Below, piece by piece: positions 10,301-17,072 of a stretch of 32,894 nt of DNA (its first letter is position 1; every line of letters begins with the position of its first letter). The position numbers and the translations under genes were made by a program. The notes beneath the pieces are model-generated. The model was given only the letters and a program-made list of their open reading frames with translations. It was not told the DNA's origin and searched no databases. Source of the DNA: Bacillota bacterium (lineage in GTDB: Bacteria > Eremiobacterota > SpSt-956 > JAKJGF01); NCBI GenBank assembly GCA_029555925.1, contig JAKPQU010000146.1:1-32894 (forward strand), read 5' to 3'.

Positions 10301-11628
10301 AGGAGAATATTTCGCGGTTCCCCTGAAGACTGCTGATTTATCTGCCAGTAAGCATTGGCAATAGGATAAGGGTATTGTTTATAAACCAGTTCTTTCGGGA
10401 TATCAAGCGGTGCTATCCTTATCTGTTCAAGATAACCCTCTTTTACCTCAACTGTTTCAAAAAATCTTGCTTCAACAGATTTGAATATTTCCTGGGCTTT
10501 TTCTCCTGTTATATTAAATTTATTCTTATATAAATCAAGTCTCTCTATTTCCTGTTCCGAAAGAGGTCCATCGGAGAGGGCCATTTCCAGAGCTGTTTCA
10601 TATATGGACTCTCCTGAAGTCATACCATCTTCCCTGGTTTTACCTTCAGAGCTTTTCTTCATAGAGACAGGAATTTCTTTAATATCTTCTTCAACACATG
10701 GGAGAGTAGAATGAAGATCCTGCAGATAACTCCTCGGGACAAAGTCATGGCCGCATTGAGAACTTATATAGTGAACAACACCATTTTTATTATCTTTGAG
10801 AAAAAAAATCTGTCCGCTGCTGCATAAAGGGCAATATTCCATCAAGAAAAACGGATACAGGGCCACAGCAGGAATCATTTTATTAAAACTGCACAGATAC
10901 AGTTTATTTTTCTCTAAATCTTTTGCAGATCTTATACTCTGAACCATAATATCCTTGAAATTGGCTCCCATATAAGATTTAATAATATAATGTTTTTCAA
11001 GTTTTACAGGATCTTCTCCGACGACATAGGAGAGTTTATAACCTGTTAAAAAACTGAGGGTGCCAAGTATTTCTTCCATAGCAGGCTCCAGAAAAAGCAC
11101 TCTTTCTTTGAGCTGTTTTTTCGAGAGTTTGGAATAAGTATTTTCCATAAAAGTGAAATGGTATTTAAGAAGTCTTGGGGCAAAATCATTAAAGGAAATC
11201 TGCGTTACATCTCTGCCTTCATCTTTCAATATGGATTTAAGCTCTTTATAGGCCTTTGCAACATGAACATATTCATCTTTTCTCTTATCAAAATAAAAAT
11301 CGGCCATTTCAGGTACAAGAAGTTTTTTATTATTTTCCTTGTAATATTTCAATATCTTTTTTAGAACACTGTTCCACTGATCGAGGCTGCAGGTTCTGAG
11401 AGAAATGGCTGAGAGTAACTTATCAATATCTTTATCGTTATTTTCCTCCATAGTATACTGGCCTATAACAATAGAAGAAAGATATTTAATTATTACCTCT
11501 ATCAGATTACCAAGAACAGCATGTTTCACTTCAATTGTATCATCTGAACTAGATAGAGTAATAAAATTTTTAAATGTCAAAGCAAGAGGATAAGGATAGG
11601 TAGAAACTATCTTCTGCTCTATATTCAT
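4330..11628 (-). CDS. Giant coiled-coil protein with duplicated N-terminal domain, TerB-like segments and PQQ propeller
   Basis: A 2,432-residue protein with no signal peptide or membrane segment, so probably cytoplasmic. Residues about 8-310 and 415-720 are two diverged copies of one domain, sharing YPYP near the start, an I-R/K-F/Y-x-SSIV-x-x-QY motif, FYF, and YKLxYV. I do not recognise this domain. Each copy is followed by a TerB-like helical segment (ALSDGPLSEQE near 349; ACWSDGHLGEDE near 787). Residues about 845-2000 are nearly continuous Glu/Lys/Leu coiled coil. After a Ser/Glu-rich linker, residues 2078-2432 form a PQQ/WD-like propeller with about eight blades, each with an SSPA-type motif and GxxxWxF-type strands. 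The first domain copy carries CxxC...CxH (Cys266, Cys269, Cys292, His294), possibly zinc-binding and absent from copy two. A scaffold or sensor role is inference. The gene stands alone, convergent with the upstream operon. Confidence 0.9.
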   Translation of the reverse strand: MNIEQKIVSTYPYPLALTFKNFITLSSSDDTIEVKHAVLGNLIEVIIKYLSSIVIGQYTMEENNDKDIDKLLSAISLRTCSLDQWNSVLKKILKYYKENNKKLLVPEMADFYFDKRKDEYVHVAKAYKELKSILKDEGRDVTQISFNDFAPRLLKYHFTFMENTYSKLSKKQLKERVLFLEPAMEEILGTLSFLTGYKLSYVVGEDPVKLEKHYIIKSYMGANFKDIMVQSIRSAKDLEKNKLYLCSFNKMIPAVALYPFFLMEYCPLCSSGQIFFLKDNKNGVVHYISSQCGHDFVPRSYLQDLHSTLPCVEEDIKEIPVSMKKSSEGKTREDGMTSGESIYETALEMALSDGPLSEQEIERLDLYKNKFNITGEKAQEIFKSVEARFFETVEVKEGYLEQIRIAPLDIPKELVYKQYPYPIANAYWQINQQSSGEPRNILLSVCRLMETVIRFFSSIVVAQYIRDTIDDLNVNLNLERLVEPGIEEWLLFLEDILKLYNKKGEKLLVNELYNFYFSPFPELKAPLKAYKAICEDDFFLFKGNILKEELTPSEFFALVPDFIDAVENHGEDLSINQIKDLLLLFIPVVDNIISSLKFLIAYKLFYVKKAAYEKGKVRHEIVDCVGALSLEETEYYSENYFAQEKVYMSSTVDKNFPVLNLSPFFIVREYQKGFGNQLFLYWRVTGDGSLEYSNYQGDVRFTSQDYVKDLIKSFRKFTSEKKVNLVIKLLDWQKEKRKKDIKKGIRKIPQRGIVQEKDEQKKIQEEAKKAGETKKYARNSYRYAMEACWSDGHLGEDERVYLDELKRILELSPSDVKVIEDSTRVKFAEKIDRIKPVSRDKNELAESLDFLEEEHQLLLKNLEERRQHIRTLERKNKSLEHERDILKESSEKLETEVVEKDKENVKLKKSLKELKVKLDSMVRRTDIEKSDEIELLNNKINDLEELREAGEKKIQKLMEEVSSSKSRNSLLEEQLEELEEKLKETQSNSISYMEKLGELETDKTEEIEHLKKELKELHKKNNSLARLAQELTKKNEENKKLLQKLDEFDNLSKKLASLQELNNEKEKKISELEAEAEELRKNKNDAEESKEEKEHEIGEIKKQLKDLVKTKNDLEKNLATAGKNKDALVKLVQELKSKLDEAKKFIEKARDVDTIKSRLEDLEKQNRELLSIKESGDREYINISHELDNYKARLADMEEHNRELIALKEARDREYMDLIHELDRVSSESLSMRKDVQANKEEGETLLNLVNELREKLVHSDKTTGDLQARLERLEKEKTELLGSNDKQSQKIRQLLSVLNELREEKKILQTNVAEINKEKISLEDRLERILKEFSGAKQFMTQAKIKLADYENLQNELTTLKAEHELFLSEKAADDNEKRSQKLIDALLQIEQLTLKVSELEKEKEEFLLVKDTLEKKLRETEDRIYQSKSGSEDKDKLVQRLRDIDREKQELVKNNEKQKNTIIDLIKKTNSLNEENKKITISIQSLEMEKEELIRLNQELHEKGTGSEFDMTAFEAELLEIKNRNNNLMESLEESNDKIKELEAQNKDLLSIREQLTDLQKEKETYKSELARVLDELEKTRRTVTELTDKMALSEGTTAQTGLEELETLKKDILAGKKAIQSLEQEKNAYVKEKSKILILLKGLKSKLSEKDKELEEMRSKAGSVTDDIKQKVAILEKEKESFEELKREKDTIINDLSSELQQLKTSMCEKELDDSLRQKIDVLEKEKQLFEDAQREKDRIINDLTSELQQLKISMCEKDVELKGKEDKDFISLEKQKIAEAWDELRRTEENNMTELEEEWEKLSQNKEELEAQRASLEKDRELLKAIDIDTLEAEKRELESAWIELAEEREHLKSLMMEIETKKEEQNTENSLLDTIRNKDMQIAILKEELESSLIELEEQRKFIKIEKEKLSEQYGNIQLEELQSHLEMEWKKLEEDRIKFEADLNNLEEEKKLLEEEYRELSLKKAEVEQLMEHGPSTERSTLVLSHGDVEKFLTEHMPEEQMTSSSISSSEEIKTEESSEPPAFHTLKKKGLFARLKKAVRFDRPSSEPEGQVEISGESPINEDLSVDFFTSDWPMIMGGLTHNGFNDEETELLPPLKIRWKFVTRGAINASPSIYKGISYVCSLDGTLYAVNIENGEKLWDFKTGIPLASTPAVAKDWVFFTGGQYVYALDRHNGTLIWRFKATSPVTSSPAIAYGHIYFGSTDGTFYALSVKTGQKIWEYITRGNNSYSPAVCEDIVYCCSKNERVFALDAKDGKKIWDYDVGCPVKSSPVIYQDAVLLVCENSLYSWHSKQGTLMWEFKSPDQLCASPAAGEGLAYVSIGGKTLYTIDMLKGNRIREYNIESASSSSPVYANGTLYIGAGDGKLYSIELDSSKNFLPEEGLNVTHYVVSLEGEILSSPAISSGYILAGTRKGFLYGCSSDVEE

Positions 11629-11667
11629 AGAATATTTATATCCCTGTAAAAATTAAAATTTAAACCT

Positions 11668-11673
11668 ATTATA
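11668..11673 (-). promoter_or_regulatory. Candidate -10 box for the giant gene
   Basis: On the minus strand a perfect TATAAT lies about 40 bases before the giant gene's start codon. The matching -35 region is T-rich (TTTTCT-like) and not a good consensus, so this is a weak call. No strong Shine-Dalgarno precedes the start. The closest is aggg about 13 bases upstream. Confidence 0.35.
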
Positions 11674-11740
11674 ACATAAGAGAATAGAAAAGAAAACTAC
11701 ATAGTTGCTAAAAGTAGGCAAAAGATGTATAATAAAATGC

Positions 11741-11782
11741 GTGATATATGATATATGATATATGATATGTGATATGTGATGC
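11741..11782. repeat. Heptad array, GTGATAT type
   Basis: Six in-phase 7-bp units: gtgatat, atgatat, atgatat, atgatat, gtgatat, gtgatgc. It lies in the 254-bp divergent gap between the giant gene and the DHH/nucleotidyltransferase gene, near the middle. The rest of that gap is AT-rich, with candidate -10 boxes on both strands, and holds no ORF I would support. Confidence 0.8.
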
Positions 11783-11882
11783 TATAACTCGTTCAAGTTA
11801 AAAATAAATTCTGGATTCTGGTTTTTTAAACTTCATAATCAGATAAAGGGTATCCTTTATACTTAAATTATGTAGCAAATCT

Positions 11883-14477
11883 ATGGAAATAATTGCCTGT
11901 CATAACTGTACTGATTTTGATACCTTTGCCTCTATGGTAGCAGCGAAAAAGATCTATCCCGAGGCCAGTCTTGTTTTTTCAGGGATCTTTGATACAAATG
12001 TAAAGAAATTTATGACTTTACATAATGATCTTACTTCTTCTACAATTTCAATAAAAAATATAGATTTATCACAGATAAAAAAACTCATCATTGTAGACAC
12101 CAGACTGCCGGACAGACTGGGGCCTTTAAAAAAGATACTGGATAACCATGACCTTGAAATACATGTATATGACCATCATCCTTACCATCAGGAGGATATA
12201 ATAGGTAATGTAAATGTAATAAAAAGTGTCGGCTCTACAGCAACCCTTCTGGTAGAAATAATAAAGAAAAAAAACATAACTTTAATCCCCGGGGAAGCAA
12301 CACTTTTTCTTCTTGGTATATACGAAGACACAGGTTCACTTACTTTTTCCACTACCAGAACCCTTGACATAGATATGGCATCCTATTTATTATCCAGAGG
12401 GGCAAATCTGGATATCGTAGCAAGATATATAAACAGGCCTCTTTCTGAAGATCAGAGATCTCTCCTCAATAAACTCATACTCTCCTGTGAGACTTATAAT
12501 TTCAATGGTTTTCAGATAGTTATATCCATATCAGAGGTAGAAAAATATGTTCCCAAACTTGCTCTTCTCACGCATAAAATGATTGAACTTGAAAGGAAAG
12601 ATGCTTTTTTCACGCTGGTAAGAATGAAAGAAAAAACCTACATAGTAGCAAGAAGTTTGAGTGAATCAATTGATGTAAATCTTATGCTCAGAGCCTTCGG
12701 AGGAGGAGGCCACATGGCAGCTGCGGCGGCGACAATAAAAGAAAAAGATATAAATAAAATAAAAGACCGTCTTCTGGAGATACTTGAACGAAATATCAAG
12801 CCTGCTCTTGTAGCACAGGACATTATGTCTTTCCCTGTTAAAACAGTAGAAAGCACTCTCAAGGTATGTGATGCAGTAGATATAATGAGAGAGCACGGAC
12901 ACAGCGGACTTATTATAGAACAGGAAGGAGAAATATGCGGCATAATTTCTTTAACAGATCTGAAAAAAGCTTCAGAACATGGACTGAGCCATGCCCCGCT
13001 GAAAGCTTATATGACAAGAGAGTTTATAACAGCTCCTCCGAACATGCCGGTATCGAAACTTCAGGAATTAATGGCAGAACAGCAGATAGGAAGAATCCCT
13101 GTAATGTCAGAGAATAAGCTGGTAGGAGTTGTAACAAGATCAGATATAATAAGAACAATTCACGGTTCAAGATTATGTACGCCCCACCAGTTTCCTACCA
13201 GGATAGATGACATGGCAAGACTCCCCCGTATCATTCAAACTATTTTAAGACAGGCAGGCCAGACAGGAGACAGAGAAAAAATTCCTGTCTATGCAGTAGG
13301 AGGTTTTGTAAGAGATCTATTACTTGGTATAGAAAATTTCGATCTCGATCTTGTAGTGGAAGGTGACGGTATAAATTATGCGCAAAAACTTGCATCATAC
13401 ACAGGAGGAGATTTACGGATTCATCATGCTTTCGGTACGGCAGAATTAAACATACCGCAGGGATATCGTATTGACATAGCCTCTGCCAGAGCGGAATTTT
13501 ACAGCCAGCCGGGAGCTCTTCCAAAAATAAGATACTCTTCAATAAAACAGGATCTCATAAGAAGAGATTTCACAGTAAATGCTATGGCTCTCGGTCTTAA
13601 CGGGGACAATTTCGGACAGATTATAGATTTTTTCAGAGGAGAAAAGGATCTTGAAAGCGGACTCATACGAGTACTTCACAATCTGAGTTTTATAGATGAC
13701 CCTACGAGAATATTCAGAGCCATAAAATTTGAGCAGAGATATTACTTCACCATTGAACCTCATACAGAAAGACTTATAAAAAGTGCTATAAAAAATAATA
13801 TACTCGAGAAGATATCTGCAGAAAGACTTCTTGATGAAATGGTAACCTTACTGAATGAAAAAAGGCCTATATCTTCCATAAAAAGAATGGATGAGCTGGG
13901 AATAATGAAAGCAATCCATGGTGATATAGACATAAACAGGGAAATACTTGAACTGCTCAATGAAATATACAAAAATTTAAGCAATAAAAATTATGTAAAA
14001 GATATAGAAATAACAGAGTGGCTGGTCTATTTTCTTGCTTTCACTAAAAATCTCTATCCGGAAGAAATAAAAAAAATTGGAAAAAAATTGAAAATCAGGC
14101 CTGAATTAATAGAAAAGCTTATATGGGAAGGCAATTATTGCATAAACCTGAGTAATCCGGACAGACTCAACCCCAGTATTATATGCAGAGAACTGTCCGG
14201 TCTGTCAATGGAATTTTTATTTTACATAATGTCAGAGATAAAAAATAAAATCGCCAGAAGAAGAATAATAAATTATCTTACCAGATGGAGACACGTAAAA
14301 TCCACCGTATCAGGTTCAGATCTTATAGAAATGAATTATCAGCCCGGGCCTTACTTCCGTCAGGCAATTAACGAAGTAAAGGAAAAAGTAATGGATGGCA
14401 TCATAAAAGGCAGAGAAGATGCCCTTGAACATGCCAGGAATTTCATGGAAACCATAGGAGCACCGAAGAAACAGTGA
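11883..14477 (+). CDS. DHH phosphoesterase / CBS pair / tRNA nucleotidyltransferase fusion
   Basis: An 864-residue three-part protein. Residues 1-160 are a DHH phosphoesterase domain (CHNCTDFDTFAS with Asp11 and Asp13; VYDHHP near 96; GIYEDTGSLTFSTT near 145). Residues about 200-300 are DHHA1, with the nucleic-acid-binding GGGGH at 273-277. Two CBS domains follow (about 310-365 and 372-428). The C-terminal half, from about 467, is a class II poly(A) polymerase/CCA-adding head: AVGGFVRDLLLG, catalytic Asp487 and Asp489 in FDLDLVVEGD, then RRDFTVNAMAL and DPTRIFRAIKFEQRY. This architecture is known in several deep-branching bacteria, where the nucleotidyltransferase acts in tRNA 3'-CCA synthesis or repair, sometimes as the A-adding partner. 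CBS modules suggest adenine-nucleotide control. Its TGA stop is part of the following heptad array. No strong Shine-Dalgarno is visible at the start. Confidence 0.93.
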   Translation: MEIIACHNCTDFDTFASMVAAKKIYPEASLVFSGIFDTNVKKFMTLHNDLTSSTISIKNIDLSQIKKLIIVDTRLPDRLGPLKKILDNHDLEIHVYDHHPYHQEDIIGNVNVIKSVGSTATLLVEIIKKKNITLIPGEATLFLLGIYEDTGSLTFSTTRTLDIDMASYLLSRGANLDIVARYINRPLSEDQRSLLNKLILSCETYNFNGFQIVISISEVEKYVPKLALLTHKMIELERKDAFFTLVRMKEKTYIVARSLSESIDVNLMLRAFGGGGHMAAAAATIKEKDINKIKDRLLEILERNIKPALVAQDIMSFPVKTVESTLKVCDAVDIMREHGHSGLIIEQEGEICGIISLTDLKKASEHGLSHAPLKAYMTREFITAPPNMPVSKLQELMAEQQIGRIPVMSENKLVGVVTRSDIIRTIHGSRLCTPHQFPTRIDDMARLPRIIQTILRQAGQTGDREKIPVYAVGGFVRDLLLGIENFDLDLVVEGDGINYAQKLASYTGGDLRIHHAFGTAELNIPQGYRIDIASARAEFYSQPGALPKIRYSSIKQDLIRRDFTVNAMALGLNGDNFGQIIDFFRGEKDLESGLIRVLHNLSFIDDPTRIFRAIKFEQRYYFTIEPHTERLIKSAIKNNILEKISAERLLDEMVTLLNEKRPISSIKRMDELGIMKAIHGDIDINREILELLNEIYKNLSNKNYVKDIEITEWLVYFLAFTKNLYPEEIKKIGKKLKIRPELIEKLIWEGNYCINLSNPDRLNPSIICRELSGLSMEFLFYIMSEIKNKIARRRIINYLTRWRHVKSTVSGSDLIEMNYQPGPYFRQAINEVKEKVMDGIIKGREDALEHARNFMETIGAPKKQ

Positions 14478-14671
14478 ATTGTGAGTCGTGAGTCGTGAGT
14501 CGTGAGTCGTGAGTCGTGAGTCGTGAGTCGTGAGTCGTGAGATGTTAAATAAAGTTTGTAGTTGAAAGTTTAGAGTTGAAAGTTGAGGGTTGAAAGTTTA
14601 AAACTAAACTCTCAACTATGAACCTTAAACTATAAACTCTGGTCACCGGTCACTGCTCACTGGTCACTGAA
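14474..14671. repeat. Long heptad array with three unit types and an inverted centre
   Basis: Positions 14474-14543 are ten units: gtgaatt, then eight identical gtgagtc copies (14481-14536), then gtgagat. After a 9-base interruption the 7-bp period resumes at 14553 and runs to 14671. It goes through agttgaa/agtttag units, the complementary orientation (ctctcaa, ctatgaa, ccttaaa), and finally caccggt/cactggt units. The stop codon of the upstream gene is in the first unit. The array ends four bases before the Shine-Dalgarno of the M50 gene. Eight perfect copies suggest recent expansion. The AGTTGAA half and its TTCAACT complement could form a hairpin. Confidence 0.9.
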
Positions 14672-14674
14672 AAA

Positions 14675-14682
14675 AAGGAGGT
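14675..14682 (+). promoter_or_regulatory. Consensus ribosome binding site of the M50 protease gene
   Basis: aaggaggt with 8-base spacing to the ATG at 14691. It is the strongest Shine-Dalgarno in the window and fixes the start. It follows the heptad array directly. Confidence 0.85.
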
Positions 14683-14690
14683 TCAACAAA

Positions 14691-15335
14691 ATGTTCACCT
14701 TTGCAAATCCTGAAATATTATTTCTTATATTACCGGCTCTGGTTTTTTCAATAACGGTACATGAATTTTTTCATGCCTATACGGCATATCTTTTAGGTGA
14801 TAGAACTGCCTGGAGTCAGGGGAGGGTTACATTAAACCCTGTTGCCCATTTCGATCCTTACGGTTTTTTATTCATAATATTAAGTATGGCTGCAGGTATA
14901 GGATTTGGCTGGGGTAAACCAGTGCCGGTAAATCCTTTGAGATTGAGAAACCCAAGGAGAGACATTATGTTTGTAACGGCAGCAGGCCCGCTGTCTAACT
15001 TCTTTATTGCCTTTACAGCTGCCTATATTCATAAAATTTTTTGCATATTTATGACAGTTCCTTCTGCACTGGAAATATTCCTGTCCTATCTTATCATACT
15101 GAATGTAGGCCTTGGCATATTCAATTGTGCACCCGTGCCGCCTCTGGATGGATTTACCATTCTTTCAGGCTTCCTTCCCTATGAACTGGCAAGAAATCTT
15201 GAAGGATTAAGAAGATATGGCATGATACCATTACTTATTTTTATATACAGTCCTCTTTACAGTCTCTGGATAGTTCCAATGCATAAGGTCATGAATTTTC
15301 TTTTGCTGGTAGGAAATTTTCCCGTTCATTTTTAA
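14691..15335 (+). CDS. Site-2 protease family (M50) membrane metalloprotease
   Basis: A 214-residue integral membrane protein of the compact M50B (S2P) type. The zinc motif HEFFH (His24, Glu25, His28) is inside the first membrane segment. NPVAHFDPYG and GWGKPVPVNPLRLRNPRRD follow, and FNCAPVPPLDG places the third ligand, Asp153, in the later membrane segment. The family cuts membrane-embedded substrates such as anti-sigma factors. This minimal form lacks a PDZ domain, and its substrate is not predictable. The downstream coiled-coil gene starts 23 bases after its stop, so the two are probably one operon. Confidence 0.93.
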   Translation: MFTFANPEILFLILPALVFSITVHEFFHAYTAYLLGDRTAWSQGRVTLNPVAHFDPYGFLFIILSMAAGIGFGWGKPVPVNPLRLRNPRRDIMFVTAAGPLSNFFIAFTAAYIHKIFCIFMTVPSALEIFLSYLIILNVGLGIFNCAPVPPLDGFTILSGFLPYELARNLEGLRRYGMIPLLIFIYSPLYSLWIVPMHKVMNFLLLVGNFPVHF

Positions 15336-15358
15336 TCGATGGAGAAAGAAGGTGCTCT

Positions 15359-15934
15359 ATGTCAGATAATAACCATGCAATAATCTATGAAAATATGAGA
15401 AAAGTACTGGAAGATTTTTTTGAAAAATCAAATTTGCTGAAGCCTCTAGAAGAAAAATTTTTAACAGATAAATTAAGACAGGAAAACGAATCTTTAAAAG
15501 AAAAACTGGAAACAGCACTAACAGAAAATGAATTACTCAGAAAAGAAGTACAATTACTGGCAGGGCCGGAAGAACTGCAAATAAAAGAAAATACCATTTC
15601 ACTGCTCAGATGTGAATTAGAGTATCAGCAGAAAAAATACCGAAAAGAAAATGAATCCATTCAAGAAGTGCTGATGGAAAATGCCAATAATTTAAAAGAA
15701 CTGTTATCAGAGAAAGCAAAAATTGAAATGCAGATAAAAGCTCTGAATTCTACCATAAAGGAAAAGGAACGGGCACTGATAGATATTAGTGAACTACATA
15801 GCCAAGAGATAGAACGGTTAAAAGCACAGGGGGAAGAACTGAAAAAACAGGCAGAAGAAGAGAAAGCAAAAATAGCAGAGGAATGGCGTAAAAAATTAGA
15901 AGAATTGAAAAAACCATGGTGGAAATTTCAATAA
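15359..15934 (+). CDS. Coiled-coil protein of unknown function
   Basis: A 191-residue, highly charged protein. Residues about 35-185 are almost entirely Glu/Lys/Leu/Gln heptads typical of a long coiled coil, ending in an aromatic tail KKPWWKFQ. There is no signal peptide, Cys cluster or catalytic motif. The start at 15359 follows a gaaggtg Shine-Dalgarno-like sequence. Its closeness to the M50 protease suggests a shared transcript and perhaps a partner role, but that is only inference. I do not recognise a family. The stop codon is directly followed by a 17-unit heptad array. Confidence 0.75.
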   Translation: MSDNNHAIIYENMRKVLEDFFEKSNLLKPLEEKFLTDKLRQENESLKEKLETALTENELLRKEVQLLAGPEELQIKENTISLLRCELEYQQKKYRKENESIQEVLMENANNLKELLSEKAKIEMQIKALNSTIKEKERALIDISELHSQEIERLKAQGEELKKQAEEEKAKIAEEWRKKLEELKKPWWKFQ

Positions 15935-15936
15935 AA

Positions 15937-16055
15937 GTGAGAAGTGAAAAGGGAAAAGCGAAAAGTAAAAAGGGAAAAGGGAGAAGTGAGAAGTGAAAAG
16001 GGAAAAGGGAGAAGTGAGAAGCGAGAAGTGAAAAGGGAAAAATGAAAAGTGAAAA
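15937..16055. repeat. Seventeen-unit purine-rich heptad array between convergent genes
   Basis: Seventeen perfectly phased units of gtgaaaa type (gtgagaa, gtgaaaa, gggaaaa, gcgaaaa, gggagaa and so on) with no insertion or deletion. Variation is confined almost to unit positions 1-3 and 5. A higher-order pattern gtgagaa-gtgaaaa-gggaaaa-gggagaa recurs, suggesting duplication in blocks. The plus strand is almost all purine. The array starts 2 bases after the stop of the coiled-coil gene and ends 3 bases before the stop of the opposite-strand glycosyltransferase. It has no inverted half, unlike the arrays at 4253 and 14474. Confidence 0.9.
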
Positions 16056-16058
16056 ATG

Positions 16059-16955
16059 CTATTCCTTATAAAGTTCTTTTTTAACTCCTGTAAGATAATT
16101 AAATTCAAGCAAAATCTGTCTGGCAATACTCCTCCACGGTGAGTCAACATTTGAATATTCTCTACATTTCTTTATCAACCATCCGTCAGAAGATATAAAA
16201 CTGTGAATAAATAAAGAAAGAGGATTTATACCGAGATGGAGTTTTAATTTCAGAGATTTATGTTTTCTCCAGAATATGACGGCAGCTTTTCCTGTATCAA
16301 TCTTTCTTATACAGTCCTCATCAAATGTTACAGGATGATAGTGGTAATTTATAGCATCGGGATTATAAATAATGGGAATATGTTTCTTTGCAATCCTGTA
16401 TCCGAGTTCATAATCTTCACAGCCATAACCTTTAAAATCTTCATCAAACATACCTGTATCAACAAGCATCTTTTTCCCTATGGAAGCATTTCCCGTAACA
16501 AGATGATGCCATGGAAGTCTCTGACCTGCCACTTTATTATCACGTCTGAAACAAATTTTTCCCCTTTCCTCATAATGTTCAAGAGAAGGAACGATCATCT
16601 GACGCCCTACTATTACACTTCCCGGGTATTTACGGTAATAATTCATATGCTCTTCTATCAATTTCGGATGGGCAAGGACATCTCCGTCGGTAAGGAAAAT
16701 AACCTCTCCCCTGGCTTTTTCTATTGCCATATTCCTTGCAGGAACTTTACCCGTATTTTCCTTCCTGTAATAATTAAAAAGAAAAGGAAATGTGGAATTT
16801 TTACACAGTTCTTCTGTGCCATCCGTAGAACTGCTATCTACAACAAGGACTTCCATCTTATCATGAGGAAAACTCTGAGTGGTGAATGTATTGAGTACAT
16901 GAGAAAGAACTGGTCTCTGATTATAAGTTCCTATAACTACTGAAATATCTATCAT
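16059..16955 (-). CDS. Family 2 glycosyltransferase
   Basis: A GT-A fold glycosyltransferase of 298 residues if started at 16955 (MIDISVVIGTYN). An in-frame ATG at 16973 adds six residues, and neither start has a clear Shine-Dalgarno. The N-terminal VIGTYNQRPVLSHVL and VVDSSSTDGTEE are the nucleotide-sugar-binding strands. FLTDGDVLAHP supplies the DxD-type metal motif. GNASIGKKMLVDTGMFDEDFKGYGCEDYELGYRI supplies the acceptor side and catalytic ED motif. There are no membrane segments. The enzyme probably adds a sugar to a cell-surface glycan or lipid-linked precursor. Sugar and acceptor are unknown, and there is no surrounding polysaccharide cluster. It sits downstream of hsp20 but is separated from it by a terminator. 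Confidence 0.92.
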   Translation of the reverse strand: MIDISVVIGTYNQRPVLSHVLNTFTTQSFPHDKMEVLVVDSSSTDGTEELCKNSTFPFLFNYYRKENTGKVPARNMAIEKARGEVIFLTDGDVLAHPKLIEEHMNYYRKYPGSVIVGRQMIVPSLEHYEERGKICFRRDNKVAGQRLPWHHLVTGNASIGKKMLVDTGMFDEDFKGYGCEDYELGYRIAKKHIPIIYNPDAINYHYHPVTFDEDCIRKIDTGKAAVIFWRKHKSLKLKLHLGINPLSLFIHSFISSDGWLIKKCREYSNVDSPWRSIARQILLEFNYLTGVKKELYKE

Positions 16956-17024
16956 AATATTGTAGTATATCACAATTAAATCAAACCATGCAATCGGAAA
17001 GAAGGATTTTAACGAATATAAACT

Positions 17025-17056
17025 AAAAGAGCAGTCTACAGGCAGACTGCTCTTTT
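17025..17056 (-). terminator. Intrinsic terminator of hsp20
   Basis: A perfect 13-bp stem (aaaagagcagtct / agactgctctttt) with a 6-base loop, directly 3' of hsp20 on the minus strand. The stem closes with a T-run in that direction. Confidence 0.88.
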
Positions 17057-17072
17057 AACAGAAGAGAGATTA

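Noticed and set aside
14474..14671. CRISPR array
   Set aside because: Repeats are 7 bp and contiguous with no unique spacers, and no cas genes are present.
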